Positions 44,650-55,440 of a DNA stretch of 64,000 bases are shown piece after piece. Origin of the DNA: Candidatus Didemnitutus mandela (GTDB lineage: Bacteria > Verrucomicrobiota > Verrucomicrobiia > Opitutales > Opitutaceae); NCBI GenBank assembly GCA_002591725.1, contig NJAL01000003.1, positions 248,001 to 312,000 on the forward strand, in the 5' to 3' direction. Below the pieces are notes generated by a model. It had not been told where the DNA came from, did no database searches, and was given only the letters and a program-made list of their open reading frames with translations. Position numbers and translations under genes: made by a program. Numbering within the stretch: the stretch's first letter is position 1; each line of letters opens with the position of its first letter.

Positions 44650-45618
44650 ATGTCGATAGAAGAGATTCCTCCTTTTGCGGCCCCTCAAATGACTCCGCTG
44701 CGCCGCTGGCCCGACAACATCTTTCGTTGGACTGCACTGATTGCGGCGCTAGCGGTTGTCGGCTTGATCTTTTTCGTCGGGTTCGAGCTCTACCTGGACT
44801 CGCGTCAGTCATGGAATAAATTTGGCCTACATTTCTTTAGCAGCGCTACTTGGAATCCGGCGAGTGATGAGTATGGGGCGTGGCCTTTCATCTACGGCAC
44901 GCTGGTTTCTTCTCTCATCGCCTTGCTGATCGCGGTGCCTCTCGGGGTTGGCACGGCGCTTTTTCTTACAGAGCTTGCTCCGCAAAAAATTCGTGAGCCA
45001 ATCATTATGGTGACCGAAGTGCTCGCTGCCGTGCCGAGCGTGATTTTTGGCCTCTGGGCCACATTTGTCCTCGTCCCATGGCTGCGTGATAACCCCTTCC
45101 AGTGGCTACAACACTGGCTCGGCTTTCTGCCTCTTTTCGAGGGGCCGATCTACGGCCCGAGCATGCTCTCGGGCGGCATCATCATCGCGATCATGATCCT
45201 TCCAATCGTTACTGCTGTGTCGCGCGAAGTTCTGCGTTCCGTGCCGAACCTCCAACGCGAGGCAGCTTATGCCCTCGGCGCGACGCATTGGGAAGTGATA
45301 CGCATTGCAGTCCTGGGCTCCGCGCGGCGCGGCCTTTTCGGTGCCGCCATGCTCGGTCTCGGCCGCGCGCTCGGCGAAACAATGGCGGTGACAATGGCCA
45401 TCGGAAATCGCCCCGACATCAGCGTCTCTGTTTTCTCGCCTGCCTATACGCTTGCAAGCGTTATCGCTAACGAGTTCGCCGAGGCTATCTCGGCCTTGTA
45501 CCTCAACTCGCTTTTTGCTCTCGGCCTCGTGTTGATTGGGATCACGTTGTTGGTTAATATTATTGCCCAGTTGATCCTCCATTCGCTGGCGGGCGGCCAA
45601 TCCGGGAAAGTGATGTAA
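44650..45618 (+). CDS. pstC: Phosphate ABC transporter permease PstC
   Basis: PLGVGTALFLTELAP, LAAVPSVIFGLWA, LGRALGETMAVTMAIGN; ATG at 44650. Confidence 0.96.
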   Translation: MSIEEIPPFAAPQMTPLRRWPDNIFRWTALIAALAVVGLIFFVGFELYLDSRQSWNKFGLHFFSSATWNPASDEYGAWPFIYGTLVSSLIALLIAVPLGVGTALFLTELAPQKIREPIIMVTEVLAAVPSVIFGLWATFVLVPWLRDNPFQWLQHWLGFLPLFEGPIYGPSMLSGGIIIAIMILPIVTAVSREVLRSVPNLQREAAYALGATHWEVIRIAVLGSARRGLFGAAMLGLGRALGETMAVTMAIGNRPDISVSVFSPAYTLASVIANEFAEAISALYLNSLFALGLVLIGITLLVNIIAQLILHSLAGGQSGKVM

Positions 45619-46490
45619 TGGAAGCGATTACTTTGCCTTCCCAGTCCAACGACGCCCGGGTTCCCTGGCGCAATTTTAAGAATCGCACGATGACGTTCGT
45701 GCTCTTCGGCTGTTCTGTTGCCGCGATAGCGCCACTGATTTTTGTGCTCTACTTCCTCATAAAGAAGGGGTTCAGCTCGTTGGATTGGAGTTTTTTCACC
45801 CAGCTGCCCAAGCCTACCGGAGAAGTTGGCGGTGGTATGGCCAACGCTATCGCGGGCACGCTCGAGTTGCTCGCCATGGCTTCCGCTCTCGGTGTTCCGC
45901 TCGGCTTGTTGGGCGGTGTTTATATTTCGGAATACGGTTCGAATCGTGCGAACTATTGGATCCGCTTATCTGCCGACTTGCTCAACGGGGTACCGTCGAT
46001 TGTGTGGGGTATGGTCGTCTATGCGATGCTTGTTGTCCCTTTCAAAACGTTCTCTGTTTACGCAGGCAGCACCGCGCTCGGCATCATGATGATTCCGCTC
46101 GTGATGCGGACTACCGAGGAGGTGCTGACCCTTGTTCCGCAAAGCTATCGCGAGTCCGGCCTCGCGCTTGGGATCGCGCCTTGGAAAGTCACTGTCGTGA
46201 TCGTTATGCGGGCTGCGATGAAAGGCATTACTACGGGTGTCCTCATTGCTATCGCCCGTGTCGCTGGCGAAACCGCGCCGCTGCTCTTCACCGCCTTGGG
46301 CAATAATTTTTGGAGTCACAGCCTGAAGGAGCCTATCGCTGCTCTTCCGCTGCAAATTTTTAGCTATGCTATTTCGCCGTACGAGGACTTACACCGGCAA
46401 GCCTGGGCCGGTGCGCTCGTGCTCATCCTCATTATTTTTGGCCTCAACATTTTTGTCCGCGTCCTTTCCAGCGACCGCAAATTCCGCTAG
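45618..46490 (+). CDS. pstA: Phosphate ABC transporter permease PstA
   Basis: [69 protein letters not shown] overlaps pstC stop. Confidence 0.96.
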   Translation: MEAITLPSQSNDARVPWRNFKNRTMTFVLFGCSVAAIAPLIFVLYFLIKKGFSSLDWSFFTQLPKPTGEVGGGMANAIAGTLELLAMASALGVPLGLLGGVYISEYGSNRANYWIRLSADLLNGVPSIVWGMVVYAMLVVPFKTFSVYAGSTALGIMMIPLVMRTTEEVLTLVPQSYRESGLALGIAPWKVTVVIVMRAAMKGITTGVLIAIARVAGETAPLLFTALGNNFWSHSLKEPIAALPLQIFSYAISPYEDLHRQAWAGALVLILIIFGLNIFVRVLSSDRKFR

Positions 46491-46501
46491 CTACGCTCAT
46501 A

Positions 46502-47350
46502 ATGGCTGAACCTTCCCATACTGCCACAAGCCGGCCCGTCAAGCAAACCGCGCTGCCGTACCAGTCGGTGGACCAACCCGCTACCGTTCAGGAAGAAATA
46601 GCTTTCGATATTGACAACATTTGTCTCTTTTATAAGCAGCGGCAGGCGTTGTATAACATTTCTATCAAAATCCCTGCCAGAAAAGTCACGGCAATTATTG
46701 GGCCGAGCGGTTGCGGGAAATCCACATTTTTGCGCGCGCTCAACCGGATGCACGAGCTTGTCCCCGACACGCGTCTTACCGGTACATTGCGGCTGAATGG
46801 AAAAGATCTTTATTCGCCGACGGTTGATCCCACGGTAGTACGCCGACGCGTAGGCATGGTGTTTCAAAAATCGAATCCGTTTCCTACGATGACGATTGCG
46901 GAAAATGTGCTTTGCGGTTTGCGTTTGAATGGGGTTTTCGAAAAGGCGTTCCTTAGGCAGCGTCTTGAGGAGTCGCTCAGGATGGCAGCCCTTTGGGATG
47001 AGGTGAAGGATCATCTTTCCCGTCCCGGCATCAGCCTTTCTGGTGGCCAGCAACAGCGCCTTTGCATCGCTCGCGCCATTGCCGTGCGGCCGGAAGTGCT
47101 TCTCCTCGATGAGCCGTGCTCGGCGCTCGACCCCATCGCGACTGCAAAAGTCGAAGGACTCATCAGCAAATTGAAGTCGCGCTATACGATCGTGATCGTG
47201 ACGCACAACATGCAGCAGGCTGCTCGTGTGTCGGATCGCACTGCCTTTTTCTATCTCGGCAAACTCGTCGAGTTCGGTGCCACGCAGAAGATATTTATGA
47301 ATCCCACCAACTGGCAGACCGAGGCCTACGTTTCTGGACGGTTCGGTTGA
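46502..47350 (+). CDS. pstB: Phosphate ABC transporter ATPase PstB
   Basis: [61 protein letters not shown]. Confidence 0.97.
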   Translation: MAEPSHTATSRPVKQTALPYQSVDQPATVQEEIAFDIDNICLFYKQRQALYNISIKIPARKVTAIIGPSGCGKSTFLRALNRMHELVPDTRLTGTLRLNGKDLYSPTVDPTVVRRRVGMVFQKSNPFPTMTIAENVLCGLRLNGVFEKAFLRQRLEESLRMAALWDEVKDHLSRPGISLSGGQQQRLCIARAIAVRPEVLLLDEPCSALDPIATAKVEGLISKLKSRYTIVIVTHNMQQAARVSDRTAFFYLGKLVEFGATQKIFMNPTNWQTEAYVSGRFG

Positions 47351-47359
47351 CTTTTACAT

Positions 47360-47990
47360 CTCTATGCTGCCGACGAGCTATTATGCAAATAGGAAATCGG
47401 CACCATCGAGCAGAGCCAGGCTGCTGTGCGCGCACTAATTGAGACCGATTCTAAATGATTGGTTGACAATGTGATCTATGCTGACTACGAGACCACCTAG
47501 TACGAATTGCAGATTGACGACGGGGAAATTTGCTATGCGAAATTAAGCAGACTGGCCGCCTGCGTGCTGTGTCTCGTGGTTGTCGGCATTGAAAGCCTAC
47601 CACGATTGGGAACGCATGGGGCCGCGAGTACACACGAGCATCACGCACTGCGCGCAAGTTGTCGATCGAGCTAAAGATCCAACTCTATACCGACATGCAG
47701 CGCATTAACAACATCGCGTTCGATTGCTGCCTGCAGGAAGGTAATCAAAAGACGCTTGTGGTGTGCCTTTCCGATATGGAGTCGATAATATTTAAACTGC
47801 TTTGTTTGTTGCCGTCTCAAGAGTTACATGCTTGAGAAGCCGGATACAAACTGTGCGGGCAATCGAGTTGATCTTTATCTCGAAGTCGATCGAGCGCACG
47901 CACTGCCGAGGAGACGGTCTACTTTTTGAGTGGTAATTACGCTCGCTACACCGAAGAAGTCTGCAAGGGGCCTGCCGCAAGATCGGTCCG
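47360..47990 (+). pseudogene. phoU: Phosphate transport regulator PhoU, degraded
   Basis: Immediately after pstB; segments QAAVRALIETDSK, NVIYADYETTEYELQIDDGEI-like, VVVGMKAYHDWERMG-like and SGNYARYTEEVCKG in PhoU order, split by stops/frameshifts. Confidence 0.75.
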
Positions 47991-50838
47991 GTGCTCCACA
48001 CCGGACGTAGCTTGGAGCGTCGACTCACTTTTCCGCTCCTTAACCGTAGGAGATAGGGATGTTTTTTGTCGAATGAAGCGCGACAAGGGCGGCGTCGATC
48101 GTTTTGGGAGAGTTTACCCATTGTCGTGTGGCTGGCACGGTTTTTACTACCGTGCGCCGTGGTGCCCACAAACACAAATAAAGATTTGTAGATGAGTTGC
48201 TGGGTAGTGGGTCGCGGGAATTCCCACGTGGTGGCGTCTAGGTCGGTCAGACCGGCCCCCGATCACAAAATGTTTGGTATGCACCGCTATGAGCGGTGCT
48301 TGGCCACGTGGAGGCTGAGTGCACGGGGGCTTGGAAATCGAAGACCTTGCACGCGAAAGCGTCGCTTTGGGGGCGAGGAGTGATTCGGATCTTAGGGGCG
48401 CAAATGATCGAACAATTGCAATAGCCTGAAAATTTTCCTGATTAAGCTTCAATACAATCCCAACTGCGGCTACAGCTGCACTGGAGTCGACGGGATGCTA
48501 TCTACCAAGCGCAGCGTGAAGGCTGCAGCATGGCCGGCCGCGAAACTTCCAGCCGAAAAAGCCTTTGGATAGGTTCGCTGGCTGGCCCATCAAACCTTAG
48601 CTCTCATATAAGGTTGAGATAGCGAGTCCGACCCCGTGCACCTGGATCTAGCTAGCAGAGCTGTTTTTTGAGAAAACTTTCCACGCTCTCGACCCAGCCC
48701 TGGAAAACGGCTAGCGGTGCTGGCTTTGTGAGTTTTTCGACCTTTGGCGGAGCTTGGTCGAAATGATGCTGCCGTTGGTCCAGACGCCTCCGGTTTTGGA
48801 AGTTGTAGTCCTGCTATCGGTGTCGAGGAAGAGACCGAGATTTGCTTATGGGGGAAGAGATAGAGTATTTTTGAAAGGTCTAGCGAAGATCAAATCCGGC
48901 CGGGATTTGGGAAATATTTAAGAAAAAGCCGAGTGCTTGGTAAAGCTTGAAAGCATCATAGCCAACCAAGCTGCAGGCCAGAAGCAGTAAACAGCAAAAT
49001 CCAGACGATTTCGTTTCACGGTTCTCCATTTTTACTCGGTCGGAAGCACCTTTCCCAACGATCGAGATCAAAGAGGACATACGTGGTAGAAGCAGGAAAC
49101 ACCCGCTGTCGACGCAGTGTAGATAGTCGCGGCCTACTGCAGCCATTTCCGTGGCGAAGCTGTGGATTGGTTTCGAGTTGCACTATCTTGTGACCTGTGG
49201 TGCGGGTAATCGGTCAGCCGCTGGCTGTTGTTGTACTAGCAGCCATGGTCAATGCACGTGCGAAGGTGACCAGAGGCGGCGATTTATGAATTCGGGTACC
49301 TTCAGAAAAATTTTCGAAAATGGCAGGTGCTCGAGTACGCTCGATTTTGTTCCGGTGGAAAAGCGCGAGCGCGATAATGCCCATCGTTTCCTTGGCGTTG
49401 CTTGACGCCATGGCTGTGTAGACCTTGAAAGTAGCGCTGGCCATTTGCAGCCTGCTGAATCAGCGATTTGGCGGTGCCAAGGTGGAATAGCTGGCTGATT
49501 ACAATAGCAACAGAAAAAACACCAGGAAGACGCCGCTGAAAAAGCCAGCGATTGGCAAATTGATCTACCAGCAGCACGGCTTTTTTATAAAGACCAGCTA
49601 ATGTTGCCGTGCGCGTTGGTCACCGACCGACGCAACACGTCCACCCCTCCGTGAGCTGAGGCGAGGGCTGCGCGGTAAAAAGTCCTCTGGCCAAGGTGTG
49701 GCTGGAGCTGGAAGGCAGTCAAAGCTACCAGGTGATCAAATCCTACAGGGTTGTGCCAACGAGCATGGAGAACATAATCATTGTCGATAAGTATAATTCG
49801 ACCAGCTTCCCTCTGGTGTTTATAAGGCGACGGTAGTGCTAATTAACATGCTGGTTAGCATTGCGCATGGCGGCAAGGACGATAACCTGGCGATTGTTGA
49901 GAACATTTGGTCGAAAAACAAGTCGCAATTGCATTTAGTGGCACCGCGAAATCCGTTGATACATTCAAAAATCAGCAAGGTGAGCAGAACGATCAGAAAG
50001 GTGGTAATGGCACAGGAGGGGCGAGGGGGAAAAATAGTCCGGTGTGTCGGCTGGCTTAGGAGTATTTGAGCATGATTATAAAACACTAAAACACGGTCCG
50101 TCGGGAATCGACGGGCGCGGTTGACAGCAGGTTTCGCCCATCTTATAAAATTTTGCTAAAGCTTAGCAATTTCTTGCATCCGTCTGACTGTTGTAGAGAT
50201 TTTTGACCAGAGAGGGTATCACTTTGTTGGATCTTCCTTCGGCAAATTGGAGGCGAACTTGCATTTTATTCATGCTTTTGAGCCATTTGCTTCACAATCG
50301 AGACGACGCAATCGAGCAGCGTTACCTGTTTGTGCAGGCTTCTCCGTAGCAGACCCGTAGTAGGCCTGCCAGAAAAATTATCAGCTGCTCCACAATGTTT
50401 CACGGTTTTTGGGATGCGGTGGAGTGTAAGAAAAAAGTGTCTTGATATTTTGTGTTCGAACGGTTTGACTAAGCTTTAGATGATGTGCTTCGTGATCACT
50501 TTTTCCCCTGGCGGGCTTGTATGGTATCGTGAATTTTTGTTTAATGGGCCAAATCTCCTTCGCCACAAAATTTCACTGGCAAACCGATGATATTCCGTGT
50601 TCGCTTACAGAAAAATGTAGGACTTCTATTTCTTCCCGAGCAATTTCTTGACGGAAACCATTCCGTAGAGATTACGAAGCTAGCTACAAACTGGCGAGAT
50701 ATTATGTTTGCAAACTATTACAATAGTGTGGAAATATAGGTCTGGAAAGCCCGAGATCGCGAAAGCAGCGAAAAATCAAACTACGAAGAAGAATTTGACA
50801 TGGCCGGGTAGCCATTGGACTCTCCAGGTCTTATTAAC

Positions 50839-50916
50839 GGCGGTCATAGCTCAGTTGGTTAGAGCACAAGATTGTGGATCTTGGGGTCGCGGGTTCGAAT
50901 CCCGTTGACCGCCCCA
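50839..50916 (+). tRNA. tRNA-His (anticodon GTG), CCA encoded
   Basis: GGCGGTCATAGCTCAGTTGGTTAGAGC-ACAAGATTGTGGATCTTG-...-GCGGGTTCGAATCCCG-TTGACCGCCCCA: cloverleaf, anticodon loop TTGTGGA, encoded G-1 opposite C73 typical of tRNA-His. Confidence 0.96.
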
Positions 50917-50959
50917 TTATTTCCGTATTCTGCGGATAAAATTGCTCGCCTTTAATGAT

Positions 50960-51700
50960 CCCGATGCCTGTGGAGCCATGCTGGTGCATCAAGAGTTTTG
51001 ATTCATTCGACGCACCGATTAGGGTGCTGAAGCGGATCGCTCACTTGCTCGACAAAACCAGCACCGATGCCACCGCGTTCCAGGAGATTGGCCCAGAATT
51101 CGAGCTGGAAAGGCAATTTCGACCATGGTGCGTTTGTGACTGGCTATTGCCATCGCAAGCATGCGGCGACCGGCTTCACAAAAAAAGCGTCAAGGACGCT
51201 TCCCGCTAAACTATGGCAATGGCCGTTCTCTCGCGCTGTCTGATCGTGCCGTGCATGGGGGAATCTTAGCCTTTCGGGGAAAGGCCGCTTGTCAAAAAAA
51301 GGCTTTTTTGTCGAGATCGAACTTGCTGATGGCGGAGCCGCTGGCTACCGCATGTTTAACATGCATTTGCATCACAGTTTCCGATCTCAACGCGCTTCCC
51401 CAAGCTCGTCACCTGATGCATTACCTTATGCTAGCAGCATGCGCATTCGGTTGGATACTTGGCTTTTCTGCCGGTTATATGGCGATTTTAACTGTCCGTG
51501 ATGTCACGGCGATGTTGTTCAGATTTTTCGAGTAAACCAACAATTACATGTTGATCCACAAAACTGGCCGCACTTCCCTGTTGGAGGCGATCGCCCGCAT
51601 CCCAGATTACATATTACTAGGAATGCGGCATCATATATGCCGAGATTTTGCTGACTTATCTGCCGGATTATCTTCCCATGTGATGGAGTTCGAGTTGAAG
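50960..51700 (+). pseudogene. Endonuclease/exonuclease/phosphatase (EEP) family remnant
   Basis: RVLKRIAHLLDKTSTDATAFQEIGPEFE, then FFVEIELADGGAAGYRMFNMHLHH, YGDFNCP and DLSAGLSSHVMEFE in different frames; EEP order and motifs. Confidence 0.55.
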
Positions 51701-51739
51701 ACAATCGACACTTGAAGAGTTTTAGGATTTTATTTATCG

Positions 51740-52380
51740 TCTTCGTTTCCTTATCTAGTGTGCGGGTGATCCGGATTTTGAAACCTTGTTTGCTACGTGC
51801 CATGCGGCGCTTGAAGCCGGGGGCGACATGCTGGAACTGGATGTGCCGTTTTCTTATCCACTTGCCAACGGATTGGTCAAGCATGACGGTGTCTCACCCG
51901 CCATAGATAATGACCGGGAATCCCAGAGCCGCTTCGAGAGCGAATGCTAGCGTTTCGATCGTCTTTTTCGCCCTTGTGGGGTCGACATCGACCATTTCAA
52001 GAAATTAACAATGTGTACGGTTCACAGGCTGGTGGCTAGACGCTGCGATGTGTGGGGAGTTTGTTGGCTGGGGAATTTGCGTGCTGTCGATTGCGTGTCC
52101 TGCTATAGTTGGCGAGAAATTTGTGATCATCATGGTTGAGTCGAAAAAAACAGACGGCGGGGGCGAATGTAGCAGATTGCAGAGTTCCTGGCCGAAACAT
52201 CCTGTTTCATTGCGGAAAAGCCGCATGATAATTACGGTCATGCTCAAGTGTGGGCATAGCTGGCGGTGATGCCACCCGAAGCCAGTTTGCTGGATGAGTT
52301 GATCGCCGCGGCAGACAAGACTGCTTTACAGCCCGAAACGATCGGGTCGAAATTGCTTGATGAACGCGAATGGCGGGCGT
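51740..52380 (+). pseudogene. trpA: Probable tryptophan synthase alpha chain remnant
   Basis: DPDFETLFATCHAALEAGGDMLELDVPFSYPLANGLVKHDG matches the TrpA signature G-DP-x-(DE)-T...EAG-D--ELG-PFSDP-ADG; downstream eroded. Confidence 0.65.
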
Positions 52381-53350
52381 GAAGAGTAAACCTTACTCCG
52401 TTTCGGCTGGCACGATGACCCGGAAACTCTTGGGCAGGACTTGAGCGGTGAACTTGGCTGGCGCCTCGAAGGGTTCGCCACCTGTGTTAATAAGGCCACC
52501 CGAATGCCGTTGGATAGTGAGTGTTGAGTGTTTTGGCGACGATTCGCTTGATTCTCGGCTCGGACAGTGTGTCCAAAAAAAGGAGCACCTCGAAAGGAAA
52601 CGTTGCCAAGGCGCCAATGGATGGAATTGCGACGAGATCGAGTTAAGCCACCATCCATTTTGGGCACTTGGTGGAGGTTTGGCGTTGCTGCCATAATATT
52701 GCGCGGCATTGGCGGCGCTCAGCGTATAAGTATCCGACCCCCGACCACGGTGGTATGTGCTGCCGTCGGACTGGATACGGCAACCTTCCGATTCATATTA
52801 TCGAAGGGTTAGGGCGCAGAACTGCACGTAGGTGTCGAAGCTGCGGCGCTTAAACTTATTAAACAGCTGGGGGATTAGCGTCTCGAAACCGAAATCGGTT
52901 ACACAGAAAAACGGATGACCGGCTTCAAACCGATATTGATGCATTGGGATTTGTCTATGCGGAGAATTCCGAAGGCTTGAGCAACCCAGTGCGGGATGCC
53001 AAGATACCGACCGAGGATTATTGCGTGAACCGTGTGGGATAAAATCGAAAATGATGAGGCGTTTCCACGAGTGCTTGGGTAACTTCATTTATCGTGCCGT
53101 CGCTGCCGATGGCAACACAAAACTCGCAATTCCGATCGATGGGGTGCTGGGCGAGCTTGGTGGCGACCACATCAGCGTCCCAGTCGGCTTTTTGAATGAA
53201 AGCCCATCAACTCCTGTCGAGCAGGCGGCTGCTACTTGCGGCTTCCCCGGATTAAAATTTGAAGATAAAGCGAGCCTTCATAAGAGAGAAACCGGAAGCG
53301 AAAGCTAGAGAAGGGACTTTGAAAAAAGAAGTTTTGCCAGCTTTAGATGA

Positions 53351-54280
53351 GCTGTTTCAGATCACTTTATACGTGGCACGCTTCATATCCTAACTGGTTG
53401 CACGGCTGTCGGAAAGACCGAGTTGGCGTTGCGCTGGGCCGAGCCGCACGGGGCTGAGATTGTCTCCTGCGATTCGTTACTATTTTATAGGGGCATGGAC
53501 ATCGGCACTGCGAAGCCGACGCCGGTGGCGCTAGCACGCGTGCCGCATCGTCTCGTGGATGTGTGTGAGGTGAGCGAACGGATGGATGTTGGCCGCTACA
53601 TCGAACTGGCGCGGGCGGCCGTAGACGAGATTGTGCGATGCGGCCGGCGGGTGCTTGTGGTAGGTGGCAGTGGATTTTATCTGAAAAGTTTTTTCTCGCC
53701 AGTGATCAACGCGGTCGATGTACCGGAGGAGATTCGTGCTGAGGTGCAGCGAAAAATCGACTCGGAAGGACTTGGGGCAACAGTGCGGCATCTCGAAACT
53801 CTGAACCCGGCTGGTTTGGGAATGCTCGACCGGAAGAATCCGCGACGGGTTGCCCGAGCTCTTGAACGCTGCTTGGCGATGGGGAAACCACTGGTGGAAC
53901 TGCAGCGAGCGTTTACTGCACAGGCGGTACCCTTTTCCGATTTTCAAGTCGAGCTGTGCGAGCTGACGCGCGATCCGGAGGAACTTGAGCAAAGAATCGA
54001 GACCCGTGTGCAGGAGATTTTGGCTGCAGGCCTCATCGATGAAGTGCGGGCGCTTCTTATGAGAGGGCTGCGGGAGAATCCCAGCGCAGCTCGCGCGATT
54101 GGCTATCGGGAAACGATCGATTTTCTCGACGGGCGACTGAATAAAAGCGCGTTGGCGTTGTCGATTGTACAAAACACGCGTCGCTTGGTTAAGAAGCAGC
54201 GAACGTGGTTCAAAACCCAGATACCGTCGCACCGACAACTTGCGGCCTGCGATGCGTACGCAGAGGATCTGTTTCGTTAG
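53351..54280 (+). CDS. miaA: tRNA dimethylallyltransferase; 5' end questionable
   Basis: LHILTGCTAVGKTELALRWAEPHGAEIVSCDSLLFYRGMDIGTAKP..., complete C-terminus. No ATG/GTG/TTG in frame before the P-loop; first listed start (TTG 53423) lies after it. Confidence 0.85.
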   Translation, partial: AVSDHFIRGTLHILTGCTAVGKTELALRWAEPHGAEIVSCDSLLFYRGMDIGTAKPTPVALARVPHRLVDVCEVSERMDVGRYIELARAAVDEIVRCGRRVLVVGGSGFYLKSFFSPVINAVDVPEEIRAEVQRKIDSEGLGATVRHLETLNPAGLGMLDRKNPRRVARALERCLAMGKPLVELQRAFTAQAVPFSDFQVELCELTRDPEELEQRIETRVQEILAAGLIDEVRALLMRGLRENPSAARAIGYRETIDFLDGRLNKSALALSIVQNTRRLVKKQRTWFKTQIPSHRQLAACDAYAEDLFR

Positions 54281-54306
54281 CGGCCGCCCCCGGCTCAAAC
54301 TTGTAA

Positions 54307-54825
54307 TTAGTCGTAATAGTAAAGATCGTAGCCACGCCAGAGAAACCATAGGCTGAACAGGATGGAGGCGGGTGTGTTTGTGATGATCGAATTACCGAGG
54401 GTGGAGATGAGCAGACCGACCGGTGAGTTGGCGTTGCGCAGGAAAACAATCTTAGTGCGGATATTCTCTTCGGAGAGACCGGAGGCGCGCATCTGGTCAA
54501 CGCATAATTTTAGATTTTTTTCGAACCAGCTGGGATCAAGGCAGTATTGGTAGAAAGCAAGGAAGCAACAAACCAGAAGCGCCGAGATGATGGCTGCGGT
54601 TACGCCGCTTTGAGTGCCGCGCAACACTGAAAATAGCGGCCCGAGGCGGGCATGTTTGTAGCGGAGAAGAAAATAGAGTGCTGAAAATACAATAAAATTG
54701 GAAAGATAGCCAGCGTATGCACCAATCTCCGGGTTGCGTGCCGGCAGACCAAGGAGGAATTCGATGTAGGTCCACACGCAGACACCGAGGCCGGCTATCG
54801 TGCCGTATTTGAATTCCGGCTTCAT
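54307..54825 (-). CDS. DUF4199-like membrane protein
   Basis: 172 aa, multiple TM segments, MKPEFKYGTIAGLGVCVWTYIEFLLGL...; family by resemblance only. Confidence 0.65.
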   Translation of the reverse strand: MKPEFKYGTIAGLGVCVWTYIEFLLGLPARNPEIGAYAGYLSNFIVFSALYFLLRYKHARLGPLFSVLRGTQSGVTAAIISALLVCCFLAFYQYCLDPSWFEKNLKLCVDQMRASGLSEENIRTKIVFLRNANSPVGLLISTLGNSIITNTPASILFSLWFLWRGYDLYYYD

Positions 54826-55440
54826 GGCGTTGAGCTGGTTGTAAGCAAACGAAAACGGACGAAAGTGGCCACGTGCATTGCGATGATGAGCGGTACAGGG
54901 AAAGCCGGTAGAACGCTCAGTTGTATGACGTCAAACTAGCGTATTTGCTCATTACTATAAAGTATAAAGGGTGAGTTGGGCGGCGGTGAGAACCACAAGG
55001 AACAGCTGTGTGAAGGCCGATAGCGCTTCCAGAAATTGATCGCCCGACGGCATCCTTCAGGCGCGAATGAAAGCATGGTAAGGAGGAAAGCTCCGAGAAG
55101 TACCACGGTGTTGTTCTAGCTGGCCGAAACAGCGAACTTGCACGGCAATACCCTGGTGCGATATCAAGCAGAAGGTGGATGCCGACGACCTTGGGTAGGT
55201 ACAGAAGCGTTGAGGGCGCTTAGGTCGGGTGTGTGGATCCCGAGTTCGCACTGTGTCGATGGGGCGGTAAGTGAAAAACAGAAAGGCCATCAGTGCGCAA
55301 ACGAAGCTGCGAAGGATAGCGAGCGGAGTACACGGGAGTGCGTTAGGTTGACCTAGAAAAAAGACGCCAAGAAACCAGATCCAGATCGAGAGGCGGATTG
55401 ACGACCGGTGTCGTGCTCATGGAAAACAAGGATAAAAAAC

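Noticed and set aside
47986-48006. GTCCGGTG-CTCCA-CACCGGAC hairpin at the end of the phoU remnant
   Set aside because: An 8-bp stem with a short loop is expected a few times by chance in this much non-coding DNA; no T-run follows.
48400-50800. Membrane-protein-like ORFs on the minus strand (e.g. 48880-49146, 49820-50086)
   Set aside because: Hydrophobic but without recognisable motifs; could be decayed sensor or transporter DNA or chance frames.
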